The translations under genes were made by a program, and so were the position numbers. Below are positions 6,315-14,882 of a stretch of 19,954 nucleotides of DNA, piece by piece. The notes under the pieces were generated by a model. It did no database searches. It worked only from the letters and a program-made list of their open reading frames with translations, and was not told the origin of the DNA. The number at the start of each line of letters is the position of its first letter. Position 1 is the stretch's first letter. The DNA is from Planctomycetota bacterium (lineage in GTDB: Bacteria; Planctomycetota; Phycisphaerae; WQYP01), in the NCBI GenBank assembly GCA_021785155.1, contig JAJYGE010000347.1, positions 1-19,954 of the forward strand. Direction: 5' to 3'.

Positions 6315-9300
6315 TTGGCCCCCTTGTATGGATTCTCCGGTTCTGCTTTTTTCACAGGCGCATCTTTCATGTGCAGGAGCATCGGCGATGCGATGGCCAG
6401 GGTACTGTATGCTCCGGTAATAACACCGACAAGCATGGCGTACGCAAAGCCATGCACTCCCTGACCACCCCAGATATACAGAATCAGCACCACACAAAAC
6501 ACCGTAAACGTGGTCCAGATGGTTCGGCCAAAGCACTGGTTAATGGAATCGTTGACCAATTTTGTAGTCAGCGGCTGGCGGGAACGTCCGCGGTTTTCGC
6601 GCACGCGGTCAAAAATAACGATGGTGTCATTAACGCTGTAACCAATAATCGTCAGATAAGCCGCGATCATCGTCATATTGATCTTGAAATTATCCACCAG
6701 CATAAAATGCCCGAACCATGTGCGATGGAAATAAACAGCTAAAACGGTTGCCGCTACCGCCACGATGGCGTCGTGCATGAGCGAGAAAATAACGCCAAAG
6801 CCGTAGCGGATGCCACCGAAACGTATCCAGACATACGCCACGATTAACAATAGCGAAACCAGCACGGACATGACGGCATTGAGCCGGGCCTCGCTGGCGA
6901 CCTGGGGCGCAAAACTCGTAACTCCCGCTAAACCGCCGGAAGTGGTCAAAGCGGTACGGACAATTCGCCATTCCGGGGCGGCAACCTCTGATTTCCATTG
7001 CGAAATCAGTCCCGTATTGTCCGCCTTATAAAGCAAACTGGGATCCGACGCTACAACGACCGCATCGGTCGCCGCAGGCTTTTGGCCGGGTGCCGCCGGG
7101 GCATATTGCAATGCAATAACCCGGAACGGACGATATTGCAGAGAGGCGAAATCGGGTTCCTGACTCATGGCGCGGATGCGCGAAGAAATTTCCGATGCAC
7201 TTTGAGCCGGTGTAATGTGCCGGAGAAATATTGCCACACCGCCGCGGAAATCGCCAATGTCCACACTGGGCAGGCCAGGAGCCATGTTGGCCAGGTTGGC
7301 GTGGGTAATGGGCATCACGGCACCATCATCCAGCAAATCCTGAATATGCCGGGACTTGACAGCCACATGCATAAATTTCAAGCGCCGGGTTACCTTAATG
7401 GAGTCGGCAAATGCTGCTTCCAAAGCATGTGTCAGTTGCTGCACCGGTGCGGTTGATGCCGTGCCGACAACCGCGGTGGTTTTGGCGGCTTTGCGCGGCG
7501 GTGGATTAACAATGCTGGTGATAATGACAAATTGATTATGCCGCGTGCCGACGGAATAGACCGTGGCATGGCGCAAAGCTTTCAGATGGATGTCCTGTTG
7601 ACCAATGTGCTCGACACGTTTGCGGACCGCCGCCACCGACATCTGCTTCCCAGGCCGCAATTGCAGGGTCACCTGCGTGCCGCCGTTGAATTCAGTGTCG
7701 TATTTTTTATTCCCCCGCGCCACAAACGTGACGATCCCGGCGATCATGATGATCCCTGAGATCACCCAGAATATCCGACGCTTGCCGATCCAGTCAAAAT
7801 TGGTAACGGTAAAGACCCGCATGAACGGCCAGCGGCCTTTAAGCCAAGTGAATGTGAAAAGATCGCGGAAATATTCCTGAATGGAAAGATCATCAATTTT
7901 CCGCATGATACCGGCCCGAATTGCGGCAATCATCAGCGTGCGCGTCACAAACAAGGCGGTGAACATGTGAACGGCCAAACCGATTAACAACGTAATGCCG
8001 AAGCCTTTAACATCTTCCGATCCCATGAATATCAGAACGATGCTGGTTAAGGATGTGGTTAAGTTGGCGTCAAAAATAGTCCAAAACACACGATCATAAC
8101 CCTGTTTGACGGCCAGCCAAAGCGACGCACCCTTATGAATTTCCTCACGGATACGCTCGTTAATTAGAATATTGGCGTCCACCGCCATGCCCAGTGTCAA
8201 CACCACGCCCGCGATTCCCGGCAGCGTAAACGTGGCGTGCAGCATCGCCATAACGCCCAGCGTTAACAATAAATTAAGCATTAACGCCACATCGGCAAAC
8301 AAACCGGTGATGGTGTAATAGACAAACATGAATCCCAAAACCACGATCACCGCAATGACCGCACTGCGCAAGCCGGCCTTGAGATTGTCAGCGCCGAGGG
8401 TGGCACCAATGGTCTGCACGGAAATTGGCTGCGATTGTAACGTGGCCGGCAGTGATCCGGCGTTAAGCGTCTGTACCAGCAATTGGCCCTGCTGCTGAAT
8501 GTCTTTGGCGGGATTTCGATCTGATGGCATTCCCAGTGTGATCTGCCCCGAACCGGCGATGGTGCTCTGAATCGTTGGAGCGGTGATGGCCTTGCCATCC
8601 AGGAGGATGGCCATATCACGATGAATATTTTGACTGGTAAGTTGCCGCATATAGGCGGCCCCAACCGTGTCCAAATTGAAGCCCACCGCCAGCTCACCGG
8701 TTTGCGGATCGGTCTGCAATTGGGCATTGCTGACCTGCCAATGTGCGCGGCTGGTACCGTGCGTCAAGGCTCGCGCGCTGTTGGTGTAAAGCAGAATGTA
8801 ATGTTGCCCCTCATATTCGCCCACAACATATAACTCGCGAGATCGCAGAATATCTTTGCCATCGCGCGGGTCCACTTCAAACCAGGCGGTACCCGCGGGA
8901 GTGTAGCCATTATGCGGCCCCTTGGTGGCCAATTGTGCCAGCGCACGCTGGGCATCGGCATTTTGCGGATTAACGGTGATGCGAAAGTCCAGCACGCCGG
9001 CACCGCGCAACATGCGTTCAAGTTCCTGCGGGCTGTCCAAGCCGGCACTGTGTTGCCGCACCTGGGCATAGGCAGCTTGAATCTGTTGGATGATTTTCTG
9101 TCGATCCGGGTGACGTCTGATCAGATCAGCCAAGGCTGCCTGGGCCTGCGGATTTTTCTTACCATAAGTCGAAGCGAGCAGATTCGCCAAATGTTGAACA
9201 TCCACATTAAACGCCAGTACCCTCCGCAAATTGGCCTGATACGCGGCGGTTGTATTGTTTAACAAGGCAATATCGTGCGCCGGCATATTTTGAGGATCGT

Positions 9301-9817
9301 TGGCATATTTGGCGGCAATTTTCCGGGCGGCGGCCAGGGCGTCATAGCGTGTTGCGAGCTTTTCCAGCAACGCCAAACGCGACGAATTACCCTGTGCGAG
9401 AATTTTAATTTGGGCCTGGCGTTGTTGGCCCGATAATGCCATGGCCGCGCCAATCTGCGAGGGCATGACATTTTCCGCCAGGAGTTTATCAACAAGTTTC
9501 TGATACGTGTTTTGAGCCGCACGTGATTCGGCGCTGGCCAAAGGCATTTGAATTTGAATCCGCTCACCGGCCAGCACCCGCCACACCAGATTATGGACAT
9601 TTCCCGGATCCACACGACGGCGCAGCACGGAAATAACCTGCTGCGCGAGAATATTGGGATCACCCTTATATCCCGGTGGCACATTGAGCTGATAGATCAG
9701 ATCCGTTCCGCCGGATAGATCAATACCGCCTTTGAGTCCGTTGGAAAAAATACAGAACAGCGCCAAAGCAATGGCACCGAAAATCAGAATAAACCGGGAC
9801 AGCAGATTGGATTTCAT
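6293..9817 (-). CDS. secDF: Protein translocase subunit SecDF (SecD-SecF fusion)
   Basis: Single-chain SecD-SecF of 1174 residues, a proton-driven auxiliary of the SecYEG translocon in the inner membrane. TM1 is at about 8-26, followed by the SecD P1 motif GGIDLSGGTDLIYQL and a RRRVD-x-GNVHN segment. SecD TMs cover about 478-650, with the ion-pathway block GMAVDANILINERIREE near 540-557. A second TM leads into the SecF half near 682-702, then FNGGTQV. SecF TMs cover about 970-1155, with IIGYSVNDTIVIFDRVREN near 1055-1073. It is much longer than Bacillus SecDF (about 737). An Ala/Gln-rich helical insertion of roughly 170 residues (about 95-265) separates the two parts of P1 (RIQIQMP and LRGAGVLDFRI). 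The start is 9817 with a GGAAA box. It follows yajC by 81 bp. The stop TAG lies in a heptad repeat (6293-6314). Confidence 0.96.
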   Translation of the reverse strand: MKSNLLSRFILIFGAIALALFCIFSNGLKGGIDLSGGTDLIYQLNVPPGYKGDPNILAQQVISVLRRRVDPGNVHNLVWRVLAGERIQIQMPLASAESRAAQNTYQKLVDKLLAENVMPSQIGAAMALSGQQRQAQIKILAQGNSSRLALLEKLATRYDALAAARKIAAKYANDPQNMPAHDIALLNNTTAAYQANLRRVLAFNVDVQHLANLLASTYGKKNPQAQAALADLIRRHPDRQKIIQQIQAAYAQVRQHSAGLDSPQELERMLRGAGVLDFRITVNPQNADAQRALAQLATKGPHNGYTPAGTAWFEVDPRDGKDILRSRELYVVGEYEGQHYILLYTNSARALTHGTSRAHWQVSNAQLQTDPQTGELAVGFNLDTVGAAYMRQLTSQNIHRDMAILLDGKAITAPTIQSTIAGSGQITLGMPSDRNPAKDIQQQGQLLVQTLNAGSLPATLQSQPISVQTIGATLGADNLKAGLRSAVIAVIVVLGFMFVYYTITGLFADVALMLNLLLTLGVMAMLHATFTLPGIAGVVLTLGMAVDANILINERIREEIHKGASLWLAVKQGYDRVFWTIFDANLTTSLTSIVLIFMGSEDVKGFGITLLIGLAVHMFTALFVTRTLMIAAIRAGIMRKIDDLSIQEYFRDLFTFTWLKGRWPFMRVFTVTNFDWIGKRRIFWVISGIIMIAGIVTFVARGNKKYDTEFNGGTQVTLQLRPGKQMSVAAVRKRVEHIGQQDIHLKALRHATVYSVGTRHNQFVIITSIVNPPPRKAAKTTAVVGTASTAPVQQLTHALEAAFADSIKVTRRLKFMHVAVKSRHIQDLLDDGAVMPITHANLANMAPGLPSVDIGDFRGGVAIFLRHITPAQSASEISSRIRAMSQEPDFASLQYRPFRVIALQYAPAAPGQKPAATDAVVVASDPSLLYKADNTGLISQWKSEVAAPEWRIVRTALTTSGGLAGVTSFAPQVASEARLNAVMSVLVSLLLIVAYVWIRFGGIRYGFGVIFSLMHDAIVAVAATVLAVYFHRTWFGHFMLVDNFKINMTMIAAYLTIIGYSVNDTIVIFDRVRENRGRSRQPLTTKLVNDSINQCFGRTIWTTFTVFCVVLILYIWGGQGVHGFAYAMLVGVITGAYSTLAIASPMLLHMKDAPVKKAEPENPYKGAKELGVGN

Positions 9818-9866
9818 GATGTTTCCAGAATTCTCCGCCCGACGTTCCGGGCCGCCATAAATAACT

Positions 9867-9881
9867 CCCGGTTGAACCGGG
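9867..9881. other. Hairpin in the yajC-secDF intergenic gap
   Basis: CCCGGTT-G-AACCGGG is a perfect 7-bp inverted repeat around a single G; as RNA it would form a CCCGG stem with a 5-nt loop. It lies in the 81-bp gap between yajC and secDF and could stabilise or attenuate the shared transcript. No T-run follows on the minus strand, so a full terminator is unlikely. Confidence 0.4.
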
Positions 9882-9898
9882 CTATCGCCAGTTGTCGA

Positions 9899-10471
9899 TC
9901 ATTTCTTGTCCGGAGCCGCATCACCCTCATCAATCACTTTAATGATGGCAGATTTGGTATAGCGCTCTTTGATATTGTTAGCTTCATCGACTTTCAACAC
10001 CACTTCATCATCCCGAACTTCCACGACCGAAGCGATCAAGCCGCCCGCCGTGACCACGCGTGACCCGCGTTTCATGGCGTTGTACATCTGATCGCGCTTT
10101 TTCTGTTCCCGTTTACGGCCTGAACTCATGAAGAAAAATACGACAATGAGCATCAGCGCCAGCGGGGCGAAACTCAGAATTTCACTGGTCATTGTTTCCG
10201 GCGGAGCCGCGGCCGGCTGACTGGTGGCGGCCGTGGCGGATCCAGCGGTCGTGGCCGCGGAGGCGGCCTTCGCGGCTGCCGCAACTGTTGCGGTTTGAAC
10301 GGTTGTCTGTGCCGTCGGAGCGGCGGTCGGTGCCGCCACCGCCGTACCAGCGGAACTCGACACCGGCTTAGCAGTCGCAATAGTCGGTTGGCCGGCCGCG
10401 AAGGCAATCGGCGGTGTGGCAATAACCGCGAAGGAAAGACAAATTGAACTCAATACGATCCATGATTTCAT
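9899..10471 (-). CDS. yajC: Preprotein translocase subunit YajC, N-terminally extended
   Basis: A 190-residue YajC, against roughly 85-115 for most of the family. The C-terminal part is canonical: a TM helix at about 98-115 (FAPLALMLIVVFFFM), then a basic RKREQKKRDQMYNAMKRG, then the soluble GSRVVTAGG-x-IASV-x-EV domain with VDEANNIKERYTKSAI. Ahead of it is an extra section: a signal-peptide-like N-terminus (MKSWIVLSS to IAFAAG, about 1-26) and an Ala/Thr/Val-rich low-complexity linker of about 65 residues. YajC partners SecDF in the inner membrane. The start at 10471 has GGAG seven nt upstream and gives the signal peptide directly; the in-frame ATG at 10498 is rejected. It sits between tgt and secDF, the conserved order. 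Confidence 0.94.
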   Translation of the reverse strand: MKSWIVLSSICLSFAVIATPPIAFAAGQPTIATAKPVSSSAGTAVAAPTAAPTAQTTVQTATVAAAAKAASAATTAGSATAATSQPAAAPPETMTSEILSFAPLALMLIVVFFFMSSGRKREQKKRDQMYNAMKRGSRVVTAGGLIASVVEVRDDEVVLKVDEANNIKERYTKSAIIKVIDEGDAAPDKK

Positions 10472-10505
10472 GGAAAATCTCCAAAAAAAGTACGACAAAC
10501 TGAAA

Positions 10506-10534
10506 GTTAGAAGTCGGGAGCAAGGAGTTAGAAG
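10506..10534 (+). repeat. Heptad repeat tract upstream of yajC
   Basis: On the plus strand the tract reads as four successive 7-mers GTTAGAA, GTCGGGA, GCAAGGA, GTTAGAA plus a final G. The exact 8-mer GTTAGAAG recurs at a 21-bp distance. It lies in the 257-bp tgt-yajC gap, which holds no gene, in the opposite orientation to the related tract at 10715-10736. Confidence 0.6.
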
Positions 10535-10580
10535 CTACCGGAGCCGGTCCAGCGCCTGTCTCTATATCCAAGCTACCGGA
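10532..10580 (+). repeat. 11-bp direct repeat AAGCTACCGGA
   Basis: AAGCTACCGGA occurs at 10532-10542 and 10570-10580, 38 bp apart, in the tgt-yajC gap. The first copy overlaps the end of the heptad tract. No function can be assigned. Confidence 0.55.
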
Positions 10581-10714
10581 TTGCGACTCCCAAATTCAAC
10601 CGACATCCATAACCTGTCGCTTCCATAGCATTCTATTGCAAGCGGCCAGGCCCGCCCGATTCCGGCGGCATATCGGGGATTCCCCCGCCTCGTTTATATC
10701 TTCTGACTGAACTC

Positions 10715-10736
10715 CTAGGTTCCAAGTTCTAGGTTC
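10715..10736 (-). repeat. Heptad-type repeat overlapping the tgt stop codon
   Basis: On the minus strand GAACCTAG occurs twice (10736-10729 and 10722-10715) separated by AACTTG, a 14-bp period. The first copy contains the tgt TAG stop at 10731-10729. The heptad pattern continues a little further as GGAGTTC then AGTCAGAA. It matches the secDF-end tract in layout. Confidence 0.7.
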
Positions 10737-11853
10737 TATCATGCTCCGCCGTACCAGGCGCAACGAGCATAGATCCGTGATTGTCGCGTATCGCATGTCG
10801 AATGTCCAGCATCCACTGTTGAAAGAATCTCAGGTTGTGTAAGGAGATCAAGGTAGGACCCAGCATTTCCCCAACCGCGAATAAATGCCGCAGGTAGCCC
10901 CGGGAAAACTGCCGACAGCATGCGCAATCACATAACGGATCCAAGGGGCGGTCATCGCGGATGTATTGGCTGTTGCGCAGTCGCAGCGGCCCGGTGGAGG
11001 TAAAGGCCAGAGCATTACGGCCATTGCGTGTGGGCAATACGCAATCAAACATATCCACGCCGCGTTTGACCGCTTCCAAAATATCTGTGGGATAACCCAC
11101 CCCCATGAGATAGCGCGGGCGATCCTCCGGTAAAAGCGGTGTGCAATGATCAATGGTGGCAATCATCCGCTCATGGCCCTCTCCCACCGCCAAGCCTCCC
11201 AGAGCATAGCCATCAAAATCCATGGCAGTCAACGCCTCAGCGCACCACCGACGCGCATCGGCATTGGTTCCCCCCTGAACAATGCCGAACAGGGCGTGCC
11301 GCTTTTCTGGATCAAGTTTCTCATGTTCCTCGCGGCATTTTCCCGCCCAGCGTACGGTCCGATCCAGCGCCTCCGCCAGACGATCCGGCGGGCAATCCGC
11401 CGGTGGGCAGTCATCAAAGGCCATGGCAATGTCCGCACCAAGTTCATGCTGTATCCGCATGGATTCCACCGGCCCAAGTCGGACTGTGGCACCGTCAATA
11501 TGAGATTTAAATACCACATGATCACGGTCAAATTGTCGCAAATCGGAAAGGGAAAACACCTGAAATCCACCGGAATCGGTGAGCATGGGGCCGTTAAACC
11601 CGGAAAATTTCTGCAAACCACCCAAATCACGCACCACCTCAGAGCCGGGGCGCAACATAAGATGATACGTATTACCGAGAATAATCTGGCAACCGACCTG
11701 ATGGAGCATATCAGGTGTAAGACCTTTGACCGTGCCGCGGGTTCCCACCGCCATGAAGGCGGGCGTGTCAAAGCTGCCATGCTCTGTATGCACGCGACCA
11801 AGCCGGGCCTGCGTGGAAGAGTCTTTGGCCAGAATTTCGAATCTCAACGCCAT
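10729..11853 (-). CDS. tgt: tRNA-guanine(34) transglycosylase (queuine/preQ1)
   Basis: Exchanges guanine-34 in GUN-anticodon tRNAs for the queuosine precursor preQ1. The 374-residue protein has the normal length. Visible motifs: FDTPAFMAVGT, GNTYHLMLRPG, the catalytic-base region LTDSGGFQVFSL (Asp near 92), FGIVQGG, the nucleophile segment MFDCVLPTRNGRNA (Asp near 269), and the zinc site CDCACC near 307-312 with the partner His in ISLHN near 338. The C-terminus ends abruptly after IRDNHGS, and its last codons and stop lie in a heptad repeat. No Shine-Dalgarno precedes the ATG at 11853; a TATACT hexamer (11861-11866) ends 7 nt before it, so a leaderless transcript is possible. Otherwise it is the third gene after hom and apgM, 58 bp from the latter, and heads the tgt-yajC-secDF order. 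Confidence 0.97.
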   Translation of the reverse strand: MALRFEILAKDSSTQARLGRVHTEHGSFDTPAFMAVGTRGTVKGLTPDMLHQVGCQIILGNTYHLMLRPGSEVVRDLGGLQKFSGFNGPMLTDSGGFQVFSLSDLRQFDRDHVVFKSHIDGATVRLGPVESMRIQHELGADIAMAFDDCPPADCPPDRLAEALDRTVRWAGKCREEHEKLDPEKRHALFGIVQGGTNADARRWCAEALTAMDFDGYALGGLAVGEGHERMIATIDHCTPLLPEDRPRYLMGVGYPTDILEAVKRGVDMFDCVLPTRNGRNALAFTSTGPLRLRNSQYIRDDRPLDPLCDCACCRQFSRGYLRHLFAVGEMLGPTLISLHNLRFFQQWMLDIRHAIRDNHGSMLVAPGTAEHDRT

Positions 11854-11860
11854 GGCGGAA

Positions 11861-11866
11861 AGTATA
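11861..11866 (-). promoter_or_regulatory. Possible -10 box directly upstream of tgt
   Basis: TATACT on the minus strand with 7 nt to the tgt ATG. A start of transcription at normal distance would coincide with the start codon. No good -35 is visible, and read-through from apgM is an alternative. Confidence 0.25.
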
Positions 11867-11911
11867 TCGGAAGCGGCTATTCCGTGGTGTAGAACGAAGA
11901 AACCGGCTCCA

Positions 11912-13120
11912 TCACGATTTTCCCATCGTCAAAAAATAGGACATTAGTTCATAGCCCGCTTCGATATGCAAATCGCTTTCCAGCGCCGCCTGTTCAGTAT
12001 ACGCTCTGGCAATACTGCTTTTGCCGTGTGACCCGGTGATAAGAAACGGTACCGGCGCTTCATGATGTTTGCGTGTGGCGCATTGTGTGGCATGGTCCGG
12101 CATAATCAACAGTCGCCATTGGTCATAGGTTTGTAATTTTTTTATCACCGGCCCGACCACATGTTCGTCAATGGCTTCAATGCTGGCGATTTTGGTGGCG
12201 AAATCCGCCTGGTGGCTGGCTTCATCCGGCGCTTCAACATGGCAACATACCAGATCAAACTCGTCCAACGCCGCGCAGGTATATTTTCCCTGGGCCTGGT
12301 AATCCGTATCGTGATAACTGGTAATGCCGGGCACATCTATATTTTTCCATCCCAGCAGATTGGCGATGCCACGCAGCAGGTCCACCGCGGTTATCATGGC
12401 CCCGGATACACCAAAACGTTCCTTAAAGCTGGGAATATGTCGGCTGCGGCCCTGGCCCCATAGCCAGATATCCGTAGCCTGATTTTCCCCAAATTGCTTC
12501 CGCACTAAATTGACTTCGTGCGACTTCAGTACCAGCCGGGCCTTCTGCATGATGTCCAGCAGTTGTTCCGCCCCCGCCCCGCGCGGCAAATGATTTTTGA
12601 TCGGCTGATCGGGAATATCATGCGGAGGCGTGGTCTTGACCTTGCTGAGATCGCCACCGGAAAGTGTCATTAAATTACGGTAACTCACACCGGGATGAAA
12701 GTTAATTCCGCTGGCTGTGCCCGCCGGAGCAACCGCTTGTGCCACCGCTTTCAACAACGTGCGGCCTTCATTGTCTTTGATGTGGCCGGCGGAATGATCG
12801 ACCATTTTCCCGTCAATAATCGTCACAAAGTTACAACGCATCACCCAGTCCGCCGGGCTTAGTTTCAGGCCCATGGCAGCGGCCTCCAGCGGTGCGCGGC
12901 CCGGGTGATATTCTGCCGGACTATACCCCAGCAGACACAAGGTACAGACATCGCTGCCGGCACCGTAATCAGGCGGGGTGGTGCGAACTGTGCCGACGCG
13001 CCCATTGCGCGCGGCGGCGTCCATATTAGGTTTGCGCGCAACTTCCAATGGCGTTTTATCGCCGAGTTCCGCAATCGGCGCATCAGCGGCCCCGTCCGGG
13101 ATGATAATGACATATTTCAT
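11912..13120 (-). CDS. apgM: ApgM-type cofactor-independent phosphoglycerate mutase / proposed homoserine kinase
   Basis: A 402-residue alkaline-phosphatase-superfamily enzyme of the archaeal-type (ApgM) 2,3-bisphosphoglycerate-independent mutase family. The metal-binding motifs are intact: PDGAAD (Asp9), GSDVCTLCLLGY with the catalytic Ser near 56, HVEAPDEASHQAD near 296-308, and MPDHATQCATRKH near 340. Family members convert 3- to 2-phosphoglycerate, but one bacterial branch has been proposed to act as homoserine kinase because it neighbours threonine-pathway genes and no classic thrB is found. Here it lies directly downstream of hom (214-bp gap), which favours that second role; the sequence does not decide. 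The start at 13120 is the family start (MKYVIIIPDG); an AAGGA box lies about 13 nt upstream, further than usual. Confidence 0.88.
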   Translation of the reverse strand: MKYVIIIPDGAADAPIAELGDKTPLEVARKPNMDAAARNGRVGTVRTTPPDYGAGSDVCTLCLLGYSPAEYHPGRAPLEAAAMGLKLSPADWVMRCNFVTIIDGKMVDHSAGHIKDNEGRTLLKAVAQAVAPAGTASGINFHPGVSYRNLMTLSGGDLSKVKTTPPHDIPDQPIKNHLPRGAGAEQLLDIMQKARLVLKSHEVNLVRKQFGENQATDIWLWGQGRSRHIPSFKERFGVSGAMITAVDLLRGIANLLGWKNIDVPGITSYHDTDYQAQGKYTCAALDEFDLVCCHVEAPDEASHQADFATKIASIEAIDEHVVGPVIKKLQTYDQWRLLIMPDHATQCATRKHHEAPVPFLITGSHGKSSIARAYTEQAALESDLHIEAGYELMSYFLTMGKS

Positions 13121-13334
13121 GGTGATCGTTCAATCCTTGTTTAACATTAACGATACTGATTGTATCAAAAACATTTGCGACTTGCCTCCGCTGATATGCT
13201 ACATAGCGCAACCACATTGTTTAACGACATTCCGGGAGAGACAAAGCTCGCTTGCACAGGAATCGTGACAATATTCGTCCCATTGATTTTCTCGATTGCG
13301 CCGTCACGGTGGAGAGAGCATTGGTGATTGCGGT

Positions 13335-14630
13335 TCACTGCGGCGGGTCAATCACCCGGATATGCCGGGTATGACTGCGTATCCCACGCAAGCGGTCGAT
13401 TTTAGCCACCGCCTCAGTAACTTTTCCATCCGGTGCCGCGTGGGTCATGATCACCAGCGGCACAAATTGATCCTCATGGGCTTCATGCTGCACCATTGCC
13501 GCCAGCGAAATGCCGCGCCGGCCTAACAGGCCCGTGATCTGATGTAACATTCCGGGACGATCATGCACCATCATGCGCAAATAATGGCGGGAGGAGACAT
13601 CTTTCATCGGTACGACCTCCGTGGTGGCACGGCGGGTAAGCAATGGCAATTGTTTAAATAACAGAGGCGCGGTTCCCATAGCCGCTTCCACAATATCCGC
13701 AATAACCGCGCTGGCGGTTGGCCGCCCGCCCGCGCCGCGGCCATAATAAATTGTCTGGCCGCTGGCATGGCCGACCACCGCGATCGCATTAAACGAGCCA
13801 TTAACGCTGGCCAGAAGGTTCTTCTCGCCGACAAATGCCGGATGAACCCGCAGGGAAATACCATGGCCATGCTTTTCCGCAATCGCCAGAAGTTTGCATA
13901 CATAGCCCAATTCGCGGCCAAAACGCAAATCCATATCATCAATGTGATCAATACCGCTGACATGAATCCGCTCAAACGGCACATGTACGCCAAATGCCAA
14001 GGAGGCCAGAATCGCAAGTTTATGCGCGCTGTCACCACCGGTTACATCCAGAGTGGGGTCCGGCTCGGCGTAACCGGCAGATTGTGCTTCCGCCAGGGCC
14101 ACTCCATAACTTTTGCCGGTGGCACTCATTTCACTCAAAATATAGTTACACGTCCCGTTGACAATACCGACGACCTGTTTGATCTCATTGGCCACCAACC
14201 CGCGGGTCAGGGCTAATACAATCGGAATAGCTCCTCCGCAGGAGGCTTCAAAGCAGACGCATGAATTGGCTTTGGCCGCCGCTCGAAATATTTCCGCCCC
14301 TTGCAGGGCCAGAAGATGTTTGTTGGCGGTAACCAGTAATTTTCCGGCTTTAATGGCGCGCAGGGAAAGTGATTTAGCCGGCTCCAGCCCCCCCATGACC
14401 TCAACGACGATCCGTATTTCGGGATCGTTGAGAATATCGTCCGCGTTGGTGGTATAAAGCGCCGTGGGAATCGTGTCGGAACGCGGCTTGGCCACGTCAC
14501 GAACTAGAATACGCTTCAGAGCCAGCGACTGTCCGGAGCGCTGTGCCAATAACTTTTTTTTGGTAAGCAGCATCTCGGCCACCGCCGCGCCAACGGTACC
14601 GCATCCAAGCAATCCAATGTGTGTGGTCAT
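13335..14630 (-). CDS. hom: Homoserine dehydrogenase with C-terminal ACT domain
   Basis: Reduces aspartate-semialdehyde to homoserine with NAD(P)H, at the branch to threonine and methionine. The 431-residue protein is the monofunctional (not aspartokinase-fused) type. The Rossmann motif GLLGCGTVG is at 6-14, then EVMGG near 77-81 and TANKHLLA with the Lys near 104. The substrate-binding region GTCNYIL is near 159-165 and GYAEPDPTLDVTGGDSAHKLAIL near 187-209. An ACT domain begins at about 350 (HYLRMMVHDRPGMLHQITGLL), suggesting allosteric feedback by threonine. The start at 14630 has GGAG five nt upstream and is the family start. It heads the leftward run hom-apgM-tgt. Confidence 0.97.
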   Translation of the reverse strand: MTTHIGLLGCGTVGAAVAEMLLTKKKLLAQRSGQSLALKRILVRDVAKPRSDTIPTALYTTNADDILNDPEIRIVVEVMGGLEPAKSLSLRAIKAGKLLVTANKHLLALQGAEIFRAAAKANSCVCFEASCGGAIPIVLALTRGLVANEIKQVVGIVNGTCNYILSEMSATGKSYGVALAEAQSAGYAEPDPTLDVTGGDSAHKLAILASLAFGVHVPFERIHVSGIDHIDDMDLRFGRELGYVCKLLAIAEKHGHGISLRVHPAFVGEKNLLASVNGSFNAIAVVGHASGQTIYYGRGAGGRPTASAVIADIVEAAMGTAPLLFKQLPLLTRRATTEVVPMKDVSSRHYLRMMVHDRPGMLHQITGLLGRRGISLAAMVQHEAHEDQFVPLVIMTHAAPDGKVTEAVAKIDRLRGIRSHTRHIRVIDPPQ

Positions 14631-14882
14631 ATCCGCTCCATGTATTCACGGTGGATAAAGATAAGGCATTCAGGTGTCGCCTGCCAGTGATGAAGACGCA
14701 TTGCGAGCCTGCCGCCGGGCGCAACTTTGGCTTTAATACTCCCTTAATCTATCTCTGCTATATTCTCCTTCACTGGGCATGGATGCCGGCTTTTTCGCTG
14801 CTGTGTAGCGCAGCGGACGGCATCACCTTCGTGCATCGCACGCCGGACGCTGTGCCATCTGACCATCAAAGGTATCTACGAT

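Noticed and set aside
9867..9881. Intrinsic terminator between yajC and secDF
   Set aside because: The hairpin is real but lacks a U-run on the transcribed strand, and the two genes are expected to be co-transcribed, so it is listed only as a hairpin.
10705..10740. GGTTC-containing tract resembling a tRNA T-arm
   Set aside because: No acceptor, D or anticodon stems around it; the GGTTC is part of the heptad repeat at the tgt end.
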